Source: Hoyosella subflava DQS3-9A1 (GTDB lineage: Bacteria > Actinomycetota > Actinomycetes > Mycobacteriales > Mycobacteriaceae). Taken from it: 64,000 bases of DNA. The notes beneath the pieces are model-generated. The model searched no databases. It saw only the letters and a list, made by a program, of their open reading frames with translations, and was not told the origin of the DNA. The DNA is taken from positions 124,001-188,000 of the forward strand of contig NC_015564.1 of assembly GCF_000214175.1 (NCBI RefSeq), given 5' to 3'. The position numbers were made by a program, and so were the translations under genes. Shown piece after piece: positions 8,656 through 18,856 of this stretch. Numbering within the stretch: position 1 is the first letter of the stretch; every line of letters starts with the position of its first letter.

Positions 8656-10080
8656 TTAATAGTGTTCAGGTCCGCAGTCCGGCAAAAGGTCACCCTGCTC
8701 GGCGCCGTAGCGGTGGCCAAAGCCGGGGCCAGCGGCAAGCGAATTCGCCAGATCAGCGCTCACTTGGAGGTACGACACAACTGGGAGCCAGACGTCCAGG
8801 CGTTCTGTCGGCCATACAGCGAGGCGCGGTTCCCAGACAGCAACGGGATCGCTGGGGTTCTCGACAACAACGGTTCGCGTCGTCGTGCGGTCCACGGCGG
8901 GCGGCGCTCCGGCCCAGAGGACACCACAGGGCTCCAGGCCAACGTGATCGAGTGCGGCCAGTGCTGCTGCACCAGCGACCGAACCCATGCTGAGACCGTA
9001 AAGGTACATTCGGGGGCGTTCCGCCCGGGGCATCTCCTGAAGGCGCGCCGCTACTTCGGAGGTGAAGATCGCTGCGGCTTCCTCCGCTTCCACCCGGCCG
9101 AATAGATAATTGATCCAGCTCGGACTTGTCGAATAGGCCATGGCCGCGGTCGCCACATCATCGCCGAATCGATCTTCGATCGCCCTGGCCGCAGCCGGGT
9201 CAATCCAGCCGCTGCCAGTGGGGAAAGCGAGGACTAAATGCGACTTCATCAGCCCCCCAGTCCTTTCAAGCTCGCGCACCACTAGGGCCGCGCGCTGCTG
9301 GATGGAATCCGCCGCGGACATGCCCGCATAAACGCGTACCGCACCACTCGATGCCCCGGCGGCTCCCGAGCCCAGCACGAAACGCTGACCGTAACTTCCC
9401 AGTTCCTCCCAGGAGACCCCGGAATCCACACTGCCTGAGACCCACGGAGTATTAGCAAGTTGCCCGGGCATATCCAGGCTGACTGGCTGAACAGCCCGAG
9501 TGGCCATGGAACCTCCCGCGGGCAGCGCGACGAGGTACACGACAGCGCCGACAACGACGGCGGTCCCCACGAGCTTCATCGGCGAGCGGGAGGCTCGCGC
9601 GATGAGGCGGACACCGAGCATGGCAAGCGCGATCATGGCTCCGGCTAGGCCAGCGAACACCGCCCAATAGGTTGCCCCGATCTCCGGCATCCGCATTTCG
9701 CTCCTGAGCGCGTTCTGCCACTCGGAGTTGCGCCAAATCGCGTAGGCGGCAACGACTACTCCCAGTCCCGCGGCCACCACCCGAAACGCAGCGGGCACCG
9801 TCACCCCACGGCGGCGCAATACCCACGAAATGCCGCCGCGAAGGGCGAGCGCCACAAGTACGAAAAGGCCGGTGACGAAGGCCTGCATTGCTGCCGCTCG
9901 GGGCAGCAACCCCGGCGTGAGGGACAGTGCGACCGCGATCCCGCTCGTGGAGAGCATGCCGGCGCGCAACATGAACCAGTCACGAATTGGCCAGGCGAGG
10001 GTGCCCAGCGAGATCTTCTCAGCAGGGTACGAGACGGCGGGCGTCATGTGTCGAAGCTGGGCTACAGCCATGGCGTCCAT
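8656..10080 (-). CDS. Membrane alpha/beta-hydrolase (Abhydrolase_9 type)
   Basis: A 474-residue protein. About four transmembrane helices occupy the N-terminal 200 residues, the extra membrane domain that accompanies this actinobacterial hydrolase family. The catalytic domain follows, with the nucleophile elbow YGLSMGS and VLAFPTGSGWIDP further upstream. The substrate is unknown; lipid or ester cleavage at the membrane is plausible. It overlaps the phospholipase-like gene by 19 bp, so the two are probably made together. An ATG three codons in (10071) is an equally good start. Confidence 0.8.
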   Translation of the reverse strand: MDAMAVAQLRHMTPAVSYPAEKISLGTLAWPIRDWFMLRAGMLSTSGIAVALSLTPGLLPRAAAMQAFVTGLFVLVALALRGGISWVLRRRGVTVPAAFRVVAAGLGVVVAAYAIWRNSEWQNALRSEMRMPEIGATYWAVFAGLAGAMIALAMLGVRLIARASRSPMKLVGTAVVVGAVVYLVALPAGGSMATRAVQPVSLDMPGQLANTPWVSGSVDSGVSWEELGSYGQRFVLGSGAAGASSGAVRVYAGMSAADSIQQRAALVVRELERTGGLMKSHLVLAFPTGSGWIDPAAARAIEDRFGDDVATAAMAYSTSPSWINYLFGRVEAEEAAAIFTSEVAARLQEMPRAERPRMYLYGLSMGSVAGAAALAALDHVGLEPCGVLWAGAPPAVDRTTTRTVVVENPSDPVAVWEPRLAVWPTERLDVWLPVVSYLQVSADLANSLAAGPGFGHRYGAEQGDLLPDCGPEHY

Positions 10081-10820
10081 CCTTCTCTGAGGGAATTCAC
10101 TGGGGCACCGGGGCGACCCCGGGTTTCTTTCGCGCGCATGTCAGGGATGGACGGAGAAGTTTCAGGGTTTTTCCTGAAGCCGCGAAGCCTGGAGAAGCCC
10201 ACAGCGGCAATGACGATGGCGATCACGATACCCGCGAGCTGGAGGGTCAGAAGCGGTTCGTGTCCGGGGACACTATTGGCCTGACGCAGCGAATTTGCCG
10301 CGACCACCGTAGATGCCGTGGTCGCTGCGGCGCTGCACAGCCATGCTGGCGTATCGGTGGTCTGCCTCGCGCAGGTGGCGTCCAGCCGGGCAGCGAAGCG
10401 TTCGTCTATTGCCTGACGTGCTTCACTGCCGAGCGCGTCGCCAGTACTCGACGCGTATCGCAGCAAGTCGTAGCCGAGGTCGTGCTCCCGGCAGGGATCG
10501 GTGAACTCGGGGGGCAGCGGAATTGGTGACGAGCAGTCACCGTCGATGTTCATCCAGATGCCGTTACGCAGCTGGGGCGTATAGCCAATCACCTCAGGGA
10601 AGTCGGACGGCCACCAGCCGTACTGCGAGTAGGGCGAGGTGAAGGCTGTGATCGCTCGCATGGAAGTACTGGGACCGCTGTGCTGAGGCAGCGTGGACAC
10701 CGCATTCGCGGTGATCGCGGCGTCAACCGGAGTGACGGCGGCGAGCGCCAGTGCGGTGAGGATGGCGGCCCCAGTCGCGTATCTTATTCGTCGTCGACGA
10801 AGCGGCACTGAGCTGTTCAT
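10062..10820 (-). CDS. Secreted phospholipase A2-like protein with C-terminal membrane helix
   Basis: A signal peptide or N-terminal helix (ATGAAILTALALAAVTPVDA) leads to a domain with DPCREHDLGYDLLRY, the Cys-x-x-His-Asp-x-x-Tyr centre of phospholipase A2 enzymes, preceded by an NIDGD segment that could help bind calcium. A second helix (LAGIVIAIVIAAVGF) near the C-terminus would anchor it with a short basic tail inside. The ATG at 10820 is chosen; one 11 codons upstream lacks a better ribosome site. The pairing with a membrane hydrolase suggests lipid remodelling. Activity is inferred from the motif only. Confidence 0.7.
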   Translation of the reverse strand: MNSSVPLRRRRIRYATGAAILTALALAAVTPVDAAITANAVSTLPQHSGPSTSMRAITAFTSPYSQYGWWPSDFPEVIGYTPQLRNGIWMNIDGDCSSPIPLPPEFTDPCREHDLGYDLLRYASSTGDALGSEARQAIDERFAARLDATCARQTTDTPAWLCSAAATTASTVVAANSLRQANSVPGHEPLLTLQLAGIVIAIVIAAVGFSRLRGFRKNPETSPSIPDMRAKETRGRPGAPVNSLREGWTPWL

Positions 10821-10984
10821 AGGGCGGACGGTATGGACCGCGGCCGCTTGCACACATCACCTTCGGGACTGAAATGCCTCCTCAGTCTGTGTGGGGAGAA
10901 CGTCAGCGCCTAGTACTGAGGTATGACGCAGCGATCGCTCCGCAGAGTGAGGCGCGGGGGTTCGCGCCTGCGTACGGTAATGGC

Positions 10985-12136
10985 ATGGGCCTTGCGTCGA
11001 GGGTGCGTGCGAACCTGACGGTGTGGATCGACGCGTCCCTGGCGGTCGTGAGTGTGATCCTGTTCGTGGTCGCGTGGTCGACTCTGCAGCTGACGCACGA
11101 TGTGTCGCTCGCGACGCAGCCGGTTGTCGCTGCGGTTACTGCGGCGCCTTTGTTGGCGGCACGCCGGAAACCGGTGCTCGGATTCGGCGCGGCTGCCGGG
11201 TGGGCGGTCATCGTCAGCATGCAGATCGAGACGCTGCCCGGATGGCATTTTCCGTGGCAAGTGGTGCACGTGATCGTGCTGATGCTGCTGGCTGGGGCGG
11301 TGGCTCTGCAGTGCCGGATATGGGTCAGCGTGGTCGTCTGGGCGGTGACGGTTGCTGTCTTCGACCTGACTGCCGGCGCCGATGGACTTCCCCTAGGCGT
11401 GACCGCCCTGATGGTCGTGGCTGTGCTTCTCCGCAGCCTGGTGCTGTCGCGGCTGCAGCTTTCTGATCAAGAGCGGCTGCGGGATGAGGAGCGCGAACGC
11501 CGCATCATCCTGGAAGAGCGTGCACGTATCGCGCGTGAACTCCATGACGTTGTCGCGCACCAGATGTCGCTCGTGGTGGTGCAAGCGGAGACGGCACCGT
11601 TCCGATTGAAGAATGTTCCTGGTGAGGTGCGTGATGAGTTCACATCGATAGCGGGAACAGCGAGGGACGCTTTGCTCGAAGTGCGCGGTCTGCTCGGGGT
11701 ACTCCGTGCAGAGGATGCGGTGGTGCAGCGCGCGCCGCAACCGGGGGCGCAGCAACTGCCTGAACTCCTCGCGAGCACGAAAAGAGCAGGCGTGCCGCTG
11801 AACTGGTCGTTCAGCGGGGAGGCGCCTGAGGATCTGAGCACGCTGACCGGGATGAGTCTCTACCGCATCGTGCAGGAGGCGCTGGCTAACGCTTCCAGGC
11901 ATGCGCCCAGAACTCCGGTTCGCGTTCAGATTTCCTACACCGACGTCGCGGTGGAGGCAGTGATCACAAACAAGCTGCTGCAGCCGCTGTCAGGCGTACC
12001 AGGCAACGGAATTGCGGGAATGAACGAGCGTGCCGTCAGCGCTGGCGGCACCCTTCATGCAGGCCCTACCCCTAAAGGGGGTTTTGAGGTTCGCGCTGAG
12101 CTGCCCATCACCGTTGTGCGACCCCGGCCGGCATAG
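10985..12136 (+). CDS. Two-component sensor histidine kinase, NarL-partner (HisKA_3) class
   Basis: The N-terminus has five or so transmembrane helices and no large periplasmic loop. A linker leads to the dimerisation/phosphoacceptor helix RIARELHDVVAHQMS (His187 from the ATG at 10985), then an HATPase_c domain with IVQEALANASRHA (N box) and NGIAGMNERA (G box). I prefer the ATG at 10985 to the upstream one at 10874, since the extra 37 residues are hydrophilic and poorly conserved in look. The response regulator follows 9 bp later. The stimulus is unknown; the hydrolase pair on the other side is read away from it. Confidence 0.9.
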   Translation: MGLASRVRANLTVWIDASLAVVSVILFVVAWSTLQLTHDVSLATQPVVAAVTAAPLLAARRKPVLGFGAAAGWAVIVSMQIETLPGWHFPWQVVHVIVLMLLAGAVALQCRIWVSVVVWAVTVAVFDLTAGADGLPLGVTALMVVAVLLRSLVLSRLQLSDQERLRDEERERRIILEERARIARELHDVVAHQMSLVVVQAETAPFRLKNVPGEVRDEFTSIAGTARDALLEVRGLLGVLRAEDAVVQRAPQPGAQQLPELLASTKRAGVPLNWSFSGEAPEDLSTLTGMSLYRIVQEALANASRHAPRTPVRVQISYTDVAVEAVITNKLLQPLSGVPGNGIAGMNERAVSAGGTLHAGPTPKGGFEVRAELPITVVRPRPA

Positions 12137-12145
12137 GGTGGACAC

Positions 12146-12811
12146 GTGACCATCAGGTTGTTCATCGCCGACGATCAAGCGATGGTGCGTCAAGGCTTCG
12201 GTGCGCTGCTCGCTTCGCAGGACGACATGATCGTCGTTGGTGATGCCGCGAATGGTGCTGACGCGGTGGAAGCTGTGAAACGCCTCGAGCCTGAGGTGGT
12301 GCTGATGGACGTGCGTATGCCAGTGATGGATGGGCTGGAGGCGACCCGGCAGATCTTGACCTCAGCGACGGCCCGGGACCACGTCAAAGTGCTGATGCTG
12401 ACGACGTTTGACATCGATGACTATGTTTACGAGGCGCTCGCCGCCGGCGCCAGCGGCTTCCTCCTGAAAGACGCCACTGCCGAGGAGCTAGTTAGGGCAG
12501 TGCGTATTGTCGCGAGCGGTGATGCGCTGCTAGCCCCCTCGGTGACGCGCCGCCTCATCGCCGAGGTCACGAAACGGCGGGCAGCTCCAAAGCGTCGCAA
12601 GTCGTTGCTCATGGAGTTGACGCCGCGTGAACGCGAGGTGCTTGAACTCGTTGCGCACGGCATGAGTAACGCCGAGATCGCGGACGCGCTGGTGGTTGCG
12701 GAGCAGACCGTGAAAAGCCATGTCAGCAATGTGCTGTCGAAATTGCAGCTGCGCGACCGTGCTCAGGCGGTTGTGGCCGCCTACGAATCGGGACTGGTGA
12801 CGCCCGGCTAG
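12146..12811 (+). CDS. Response regulator, NarL/FixJ family
   Basis: A receiver domain (residues 1-120) carries the phosphoacceptor Asp55 in VVLMDVRMPVMDG, with the conserved acidic pair near the start (FIADDQ) and Lys in LLKDA. A LuxR-type helix-turn-helix follows (LTPREREVLELVAHGMSNAEIA...VKSHVSNVLSKL). The GTG start follows the kinase stop by 9 bp. The target genes cannot be told; the importer operon just downstream is one candidate but appears to have its own control site. Confidence 0.93.
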   Translation: MTIRLFIADDQAMVRQGFGALLASQDDMIVVGDAANGADAVEAVKRLEPEVVLMDVRMPVMDGLEATRQILTSATARDHVKVLMLTTFDIDDYVYEALAAGASGFLLKDATAEELVRAVRIVASGDALLAPSVTRRLIAEVTKRRAAPKRRKSLLMELTPREREVLELVAHGMSNAEIADALVVAEQTVKSHVSNVLSKLQLRDRAQAVVAAYESGLVTPG

Positions 12812-12849
12812 CTGGTCCGATTGGCGCATTCACCGACAAGGTACTAAGA

Positions 12850-12866
12850 ATGATTACTGTTTTCAT
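12850..12866. promoter_or_regulatory. Fur/Zur-like palindrome before the FecBCD importer
   Basis: On the minus strand this reads ATGAAAACAGTAATCAT, an imperfect palindrome around a central A, 26-42 bp before the GTG of the permease. It resembles Fur-family (Zur-type) operators of actinobacteria (TGAAAAC..TTTTCA style) more than the IdeR consensus. A nearly identical sequence stands before bchI at 42360-42376 (14 of 17 identical). Confidence 0.5.
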
Positions 12867-12891
12867 CTAGTCCTCGAGTCTGTGAGATTGC

Positions 12892-13977
12892 GTGCCCAGT
12901 CCGACCGTTGAAGCTCGCACCGTGGCTCGGCCTCCTGGCCGCGCTACGGCGCTCCTTTGTGGGCTTATCGGAGTCGGAATCGCTGCGGTTCTGTTGGTCT
13001 CAGCAAGCACCGGTCCTCTCCAGACGTCCTTCATCGATGCCCTGAAAATCGTCGTGGGCCACCTACTGCCGAACATGCCATGGATGGCTGACGGATCGTT
13101 GACGCTGGCCCAGGACCAGGCAGTGTGGAACTTCCGGGTGCCTCGGACGATCCTCGCTGGTGTCGCCGGGGCATCGCTTGCACTAGCTGGCGCAATCATG
13201 CAGGTCACGGTGCGCAACCCCCTTGCTGAGCCGTACATACTCGGTGTGTCCGCCGGAGCGGGCGTCGGCGCGGTACTTGCGATCGTCTTCGGGTCGACCG
13301 CATTAGCGGGGGTGCCGCTGAGCATCGCCGCGTTCCTGGGCGCCACGGTCGCTACGGTGCTTGTCTACCTGCTAGCTCAGCAGCGCGGCGTTATTGCTCC
13401 AGCCAGGCTGATCCTCGCTGGTGTCGCCCTGGGTGCGCTGCTTTCCGCCATCACGAACTTCCTGACCATCACAACCGAAGCGCAGAACGTCTTCAGTGTG
13501 CTGTTCTTCCTGCTCGGCAGTGTCTCGGCCGCGACCTACTCCCAGATCGTATTCCCGGCGGTGTGCTTGGCCGCCCTCGCGGTGCTGGTGATGCTGCAGT
13601 CGCGTTCCCTCAATGCCATGCTCACGGGGGATGAGGCGGCGACCGCGCTGGGCGTCAACGTAGGCCTCATGCGGAAGCTGCTCCTCCTCGCTGCGGCGCT
13701 CCTGACGGGAGCGACAGTCGCCGTTGCCGGTGGGATTGGCTTCGTCGGGCTTGTGATACCCCACGTCGCGCGGATCCTTGTCGGTGCGGATCACCGGAGG
13801 ATGCTGCCCGTAACAGTGCTGGGCGGCGCGCTCTTCCTGATGCTCGCGGACTTGCTTTCCCGAACGCTCGCACAGCCGACGGAGATTCCACTGGGGATTC
13901 TCACTGCCGTTGTTGGGGCACCGTTCTTCCTCTGGCTGATGCGGCGCGCTAGCGCAGTCCGCGGGGGAGTGAGCTGA
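12892..13977 (+). CDS. FecCD-family metal-chelate ABC permease
   Basis: A 361-residue BtuC/FecCD permease with about ten transmembrane helices. Signatures include RVPRTILAGVAGASLALAGAIMQ, NPLAEPYILGVSAGAGVGAV and GGIGFVGLVIPHVAR (contact to the ATPase). These importers take up ferric siderophores, haem, cobalamin or other metal chelates. It overlaps the ATPase gene (TGATG) and forms a three-gene operon with a binding protein. The start is GTG at 12892; no other candidate fits. The promoter carries the Fur/Zur-like palindrome and no recognisable IdeR box, so the cargo may not be the siderophore made by the locus at 17-38 kb. Confidence 0.92.
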   Translation: MPSPTVEARTVARPPGRATALLCGLIGVGIAAVLLVSASTGPLQTSFIDALKIVVGHLLPNMPWMADGSLTLAQDQAVWNFRVPRTILAGVAGASLALAGAIMQVTVRNPLAEPYILGVSAGAGVGAVLAIVFGSTALAGVPLSIAAFLGATVATVLVYLLAQQRGVIAPARLILAGVALGALLSAITNFLTITTEAQNVFSVLFFLLGSVSAATYSQIVFPAVCLAALAVLVMLQSRSLNAMLTGDEAATALGVNVGLMRKLLLLAAALLTGATVAVAGGIGFVGLVIPHVARILVGADHRRMLPVTVLGGALFLMLADLLSRTLAQPTEIPLGILTAVVGAPFFLWLMRRASAVRGGVS

Positions 13978-14777
13978 TGGAGATACGTTTGGACCAGGTG
14001 GACGTCGCCCTGCGTGGCACCCAGATCGTGCGGGACGTCACACTCGTCGTGCCAGACGGCACCTTCACGGGCTTGCTCGGACCGAATGGCAGCGGCAAAT
14101 CGACCTTGCTGAGGACGCTCTACCGCATACACAAGCCCACCGGGGGGTCGATCTTCCTCGGTGACCACGACATTCGTGAACTCACCGCCAAGCAGACCGC
14201 GCGAACCGTGGCTGTGATGACTCAGGAAACATCGCAGGACTTTGCTTTGACCGCGCTCGACATCGCGCTGCTGGGGCGCGTCCCACATCAGCGCGGCTTC
14301 GGCGGCGACTCCGATCGAGACCTCACCCTGGCCTACGAGATGCTCAGCTCGGTGGGAGCGAAGCACCTCGCCAACCGGATGTTCGCCGACCTGTCGGGCG
14401 GCGAGAAACAGCGAGTTCTCCTCGCGCGTGCGCTCGTGCATGAGGCTCCGATACTGGTTCTCGATGAGCCGACCAACCACCTGGATATCGGCTTCCAGCT
14501 CGAACTGATGACGATGGTGCGTGAACGGGGGCTGACCACGATCGCTGCTCTCCACGACCTCAACCTCGCTGCGGCTTTCTGTGACTCGGTGGTTGTTCTG
14601 AACGAGGGGACGGTGGCTGCCCAGGGAAGCCCCGAGGATGTCCTGCTGCCCGATCTTCTGCGCGATGTCTTCCGGGTTGCTGCGCACACCCTCACGCACC
14701 CGGCAGATGGGCGCCGTGTGATCGCATTCAGCGCGCAGCGAAGCCCGATATCGACCACCACCCGAGGAGCACGATGA
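13977..14777 (+). CDS. FecE-type ABC transporter ATPase
   Basis: Cytoplasmic ATPase of the metal-chelate importer. Walker A is GPNGSGKST, the signature is LSGGEKQR, Walker B is ILVLDEPTNHLD, and the switch histidine is in IAALHDLNLAA. The length of 266 is normal for the group. It starts within the permease stop codon and ends overlapping the start of the binding protein by 4 bp (ATGA), so the three subunits are translationally coupled. Confidence 0.94.
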   Translation: MEIRLDQVDVALRGTQIVRDVTLVVPDGTFTGLLGPNGSGKSTLLRTLYRIHKPTGGSIFLGDHDIRELTAKQTARTVAVMTQETSQDFALTALDIALLGRVPHQRGFGGDSDRDLTLAYEMLSSVGAKHLANRMFADLSGGEKQRVLLARALVHEAPILVLDEPTNHLDIGFQLELMTMVRERGLTTIAALHDLNLAAAFCDSVVVLNEGTVAAQGSPEDVLLPDLLRDVFRVAAHTLTHPADGRRVIAFSAQRSPISTTTRGAR

Positions 14778-15769
14778 GGATGCGGCAAGCGAGCTATTGG
14801 ATAGCTACCGCTGCAGCGGGACTGCTGACACTGACCGCCTGTGGTCAGTCGGTGAGCCCGGTTGCGAGCGACGAAGAGGCGCATGAGAGGCGCACCGCTG
14901 AGAGTTGTGGGCAGCCCGTCACCCTCGACGGTGACCCACAGCGAATCGTCTCGATGATGCCGGGTACCACGGATCTGCTTGTCCGGCTCGGCGTGGCCGA
15001 TCGCATCGTCGGTGAGGCGCAGGGCAAGGGTGCTGCCCTGAACTCACAACTCGATGGCGAGGCAGTCGTGATTCTCAGTGAGGACTCGCCACCCTCGCGA
15101 GAAGTGCTGCTGAATGTCGAGCCAGATCTCGTGGTATCTCCAACCAGCTACGAATTCACCGCGGAACAGGGCTTTGCGAGCATCGACCAGCTCGGCGATG
15201 CGGGAGCGGGAGTCTATATCGCGGCGGCGGGCTGCTTTGATCGCAGAAAGACCGCTGAAGTATCGGACCTGGTCGTCGACATCGAGAACCTTCCGGCACT
15301 ACTTGGCGTAAAGGCACAGGGGAGCGAGCTGGCCAGCTCCGTTGAGGCGGAGATCAGCGCAATCGAGTCTGCTGTCGCGGAGCGCGAGAACCCTTCGGTA
15401 GCTCAGCTTTACATTGAAGGCACGACCATTTCTGCCATCGGTGCCGGGCTCGAATACGACACTATCCGTACAGCGGGCGGAGACAATGTCTTCGATCCAG
15501 CTGATCCTGAGTTCTCTGACTTCATCGCAGCGGTGATCTCCCCCGAAACACTCATCGCACGGGACCCTCAGGTCATCGTCATCTCAGTGGAGAATGATGC
15601 TCATGAGCGGGCCGTTCGCGACTTCCTGACGAGCCGGTTCGGTGACGTCAGTGCGGTTCGTGAGGACAGAATCGTCGCAGTCAGCAGTGACGCGGTGATG
15701 CCGGGAACGTGGGGCAACATCGAAGTGTTGCGACAGCTCGCGCATGCGTTTCACACTGGCGTGTTCTGA
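14774..15769 (+). CDS. Substrate-binding lipoprotein of the FecBCD importer
   Basis: The signal peptide ends in the lipobox LTAC (Cys23). The mature part is a type III periplasmic binding fold: PQRIVSMMPGTTDLLVRLG near the start, then DLVVSPTSYEF and a DPQVIVIS segment, as in FecB/BtuF proteins. Acidic patches suit docking to the permease. It completes the operon with the permease and ATPase. Ligand specificity cannot be read from sequence. Confidence 0.9.
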   Translation: MRMRQASYWIATAAAGLLTLTACGQSVSPVASDEEAHERRTAESCGQPVTLDGDPQRIVSMMPGTTDLLVRLGVADRIVGEAQGKGAALNSQLDGEAVVILSEDSPPSREVLLNVEPDLVVSPTSYEFTAEQGFASIDQLGDAGAGVYIAAAGCFDRRKTAEVSDLVVDIENLPALLGVKAQGSELASSVEAEISAIESAVAERENPSVAQLYIEGTTISAIGAGLEYDTIRTAGGDNVFDPADPEFSDFIAAVISPETLIARDPQVIVISVENDAHERAVRDFLTSRFGDVSAVREDRIVAVSSDAVMPGTWGNIEVLRQLAHAFHTGVF

Positions 15770-15781
15770 GGGGTTCGCTAG

Positions 15782-16813
<1,032 letters not shown>

Positions 16814-16890
16814 GATCACCGCCGTGACGGGGCGGCCACCCCGTGCCCACGCAAATTCAGCGTAAACAGGACAGACTCATTGTTCGTTTC

Positions 16891-18165
16891 CTATGCGGAT
16901 GTCTCGTTTCTTGTGAAGCTCGGCGCCCGGGCGATGGACTGGAGGATTTCGCCGGCTCGCACTGCGACGTTGGACAGCAGGGACGAGCTGATGCCGTGGC
17001 TGTGTTCCACTCCGCCCTGCAAGTAGATTCCGGCGCGAATCCCTGGGCTGGTGCTGAGGCGATACTCGCGTGTGACAGCAGGCGGTTGCGCCACGAGTGT
17101 CCCGAACAGCGGTTGTAGGGGAGTTGGGGTGAAACCGGTCGCGAAAACTACGGCATCGCAGGTGAGCTCGTCATCGAGGCCGTCAAGATCGGAGCGGATG
17201 GTGACGTCAACACCGTCGGGTCGTTCCTGCACGCGAGTTAGCTGGGAGGCTCTGCGCATGAACAGTCGCCGCTGGCCGCTGACCCGTTCGCGGTACTCCG
17301 CCGCGTACAGTTTGGCAATGAGATCAGGGTCCACGACGGAGTAGTTCACCCCGCGGTGGAGGTCGAGCAGGCGCCGCCGGACTGCGGCGGGCGCGTGATG
17401 GAATTCGTCGACAACGGCGGGGTCGAAGATGCGGTTGGCGTACGGGCTGTCGTCGGCGGGGCTGTAGCCAAAACGCGAAAAGACGCTATGCACCTCGGCG
17501 CTCGGGTGGTGAGTGTGCAGGTAATCCACGATTTCGGCGGCGCTCTGGCCAGCGCCTACGACGATGAACCGCTGATGCGCAGGTGGGGGCATCTCTGCGA
17601 TCCGATGGAGGAACTGGTGGTTGTGGAAGCACCGCCGCGATGTCTGGATGCCTTCGGGCAGTCGCTCACGGAGGCCAACCGCGGCAACAACGTGGCGCGC
17701 AACCACAGATTTGCCCTCCGTGTCGACTCTGAGTGTGTCCGCCTGGCCGTTCGCGTCGTACATCGGTGTGACGCTGGTGACCGTGGTGCCGTAGCGGACG
17801 TCGGCACCAACCCGGTCAGCGGCCCACTCGAGGTAGGCGTGAAACTCCTTTCTGGAGGGGAAGAACGTCTGGTGGTTGACGAAGTCGACGAGCCGGTCCT
17901 GATCGTGCAGGTACGAGAAGAAGGTGTATCGGCTGCGGGGATTGCGGAACGTCGCGAGATCCTTGGGAAAAGCGACCTGCATGGACGTTCCGTCGAGCAG
18001 CATGCCCCGGTGCCAGCCGAAGCGTTCCTGCCGTTCAAAAAAAACGGCGCGCAGTGGTTGGCTCGCAGTCTCGTTGTACTCCTCGATCGCGATGGCCAGC
18101 GCCAGGTTGGAGGGGCCGAAACCGATTCCGGCGATGTCGATTTCAGTGGAATCCTGGTCGCTCAT
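16891..18165 (-). CDS. L-ornithine/L-lysine N-monooxygenase for siderophore synthesis
   Basis: FAD- and NADPH-dependent N-hydroxylase (SidA/PvdA/IucD family) that converts the side-chain amine of ornithine or lysine to a hydroxylamine, the precursor of a hydroxamate ligand. Motifs are the N-terminal GIGFGPSNLALA FAD loop, FPKDLATFRNPRS in the substrate region, VVGAGQSAAEI for NADPH, and the C-terminal ATGFTP and SLLSNVAVRAGEI. The ATG at 18165 is preceded by AGAGGAAC and gives 424 residues; the upstream extension is not conserved. Last gene of the minus-strand siderophore operon. Choice between Orn and Lys is not certain. Confidence 0.9.
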   Translation of the reverse strand: MSDQDSTEIDIAGIGFGPSNLALAIAIEEYNETASQPLRAVFFERQERFGWHRGMLLDGTSMQVAFPKDLATFRNPRSRYTFFSYLHDQDRLVDFVNHQTFFPSRKEFHAYLEWAADRVGADVRYGTTVTSVTPMYDANGQADTLRVDTEGKSVVARHVVAAVGLRERLPEGIQTSRRCFHNHQFLHRIAEMPPPAHQRFIVVGAGQSAAEIVDYLHTHHPSAEVHSVFSRFGYSPADDSPYANRIFDPAVVDEFHHAPAAVRRRLLDLHRGVNYSVVDPDLIAKLYAAEYRERVSGQRRLFMRRASQLTRVQERPDGVDVTIRSDLDGLDDELTCDAVVFATGFTPTPLQPLFGTLVAQPPAVTREYRLSTSPGIRAGIYLQGGVEHSHGISSSLLSNVAVRAGEILQSIARAPSFTRNETSA

Positions 18166-18205
18166 GAAGTTCCTCTCGCTGGAGCGGGGCGGGTGGGCAG
18201 GTGGC

Positions 18206-18856
18206 CTAAACGCGCGCCGCACCTAATGCTGCGTCCACGCCGGAGGTGGGCAGGACGACGGCGCATCGGGCGGCGGCGTAGGCAAGAGCTTCGTTGTGTT
18301 CGCGTGCGGAGAAGTCCGCGACCGCATCGGACACGAGAAAGATCTCCACGTCCTGCATGAAGCCGTCGAGGGCGGTTGTGAGGCATCCGATGTGGGCGTA
18401 GACGCCCGTAATCACCAACTGGTCGCGGCCCCACTCCCGCATCAGGTCACGGAGGTTCGTCCGAATGAAGGCGCTGTAGCGCCATTTGGTCAGCAGCGTG
18501 TCATCAGGATCGGGAGCGAGATCGTGGATGATGGATGTTTCACGTGGATCATCGCTGAGCCCAGGCCCCCAGAAGTCGGCAAGCAGCGCCCTATCCGCCG
18601 GGTGCTGGTCGCCGGGCTGCGCGGTATAGACGACGGGTACCCGCAGCTCTTTCGCCTGTTTTCTGATCCGCTGAATGTTCGGGACAACCGTTGCGAGGGG
18701 CTCCGCATTGCGCTCGAACGCGCGAATGAAGTACTCCTGCATGTCATGCAGCAAGAGCACCGTGCGCCGCGGATCGATGGTCCACGTCGCCACGTTCGAC
18801 GGCTGCTCATACGGCAGGGCATACGAGATCGACTTAGGCAAAGAGGTCTGGGGCAT
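18206..18856 (-). CDS. entB: Isochorismatase without aryl carrier domain
   Basis: Hydrolyses isochorismate to 2,3-dihydro-2,3-dihydroxybenzoate and pyruvate. The cysteine-hydrolase fold has LLLHDMQEYF (catalytic Asp), the TKWRYSAF Lys segment and GVYAHIGCLTTA with the usual cysteine. EntB and DhbB have about 290-310 residues because an aryl carrier domain is fused at the C-terminus; this protein stops at 216, exactly where that domain would begin. The free carrier protein at 35792-36016 probably replaces it. Start and entE stop overlap (TGATG). Confidence 0.92.
   Translation of the reverse strand: MPQTSLPKSISYALPYEQPSNVATWTIDPRRTVLLLHDMQEYFIRAFERNAEPLATVVPNIQRIRKQAKELRVPVVYTAQPGDQHPADRALLADFWGPGLSDDPRETSIIHDLAPDPDDTLLTKWRYSAFIRTNLRDLMREWGRDQLVITGVYAHIGCLTTALDGFMQDVEIFLVSDAVADFSAREHNEALAYAAARCAVVLPTSGVDAALGAARV

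Noticed and set aside
12830-12891. IdeR box upstream of the FecBCD importer
   Set aside because: The palindrome there lacks the GGTTAG/CTAACC core and fits a Fur/Zur-type site better.
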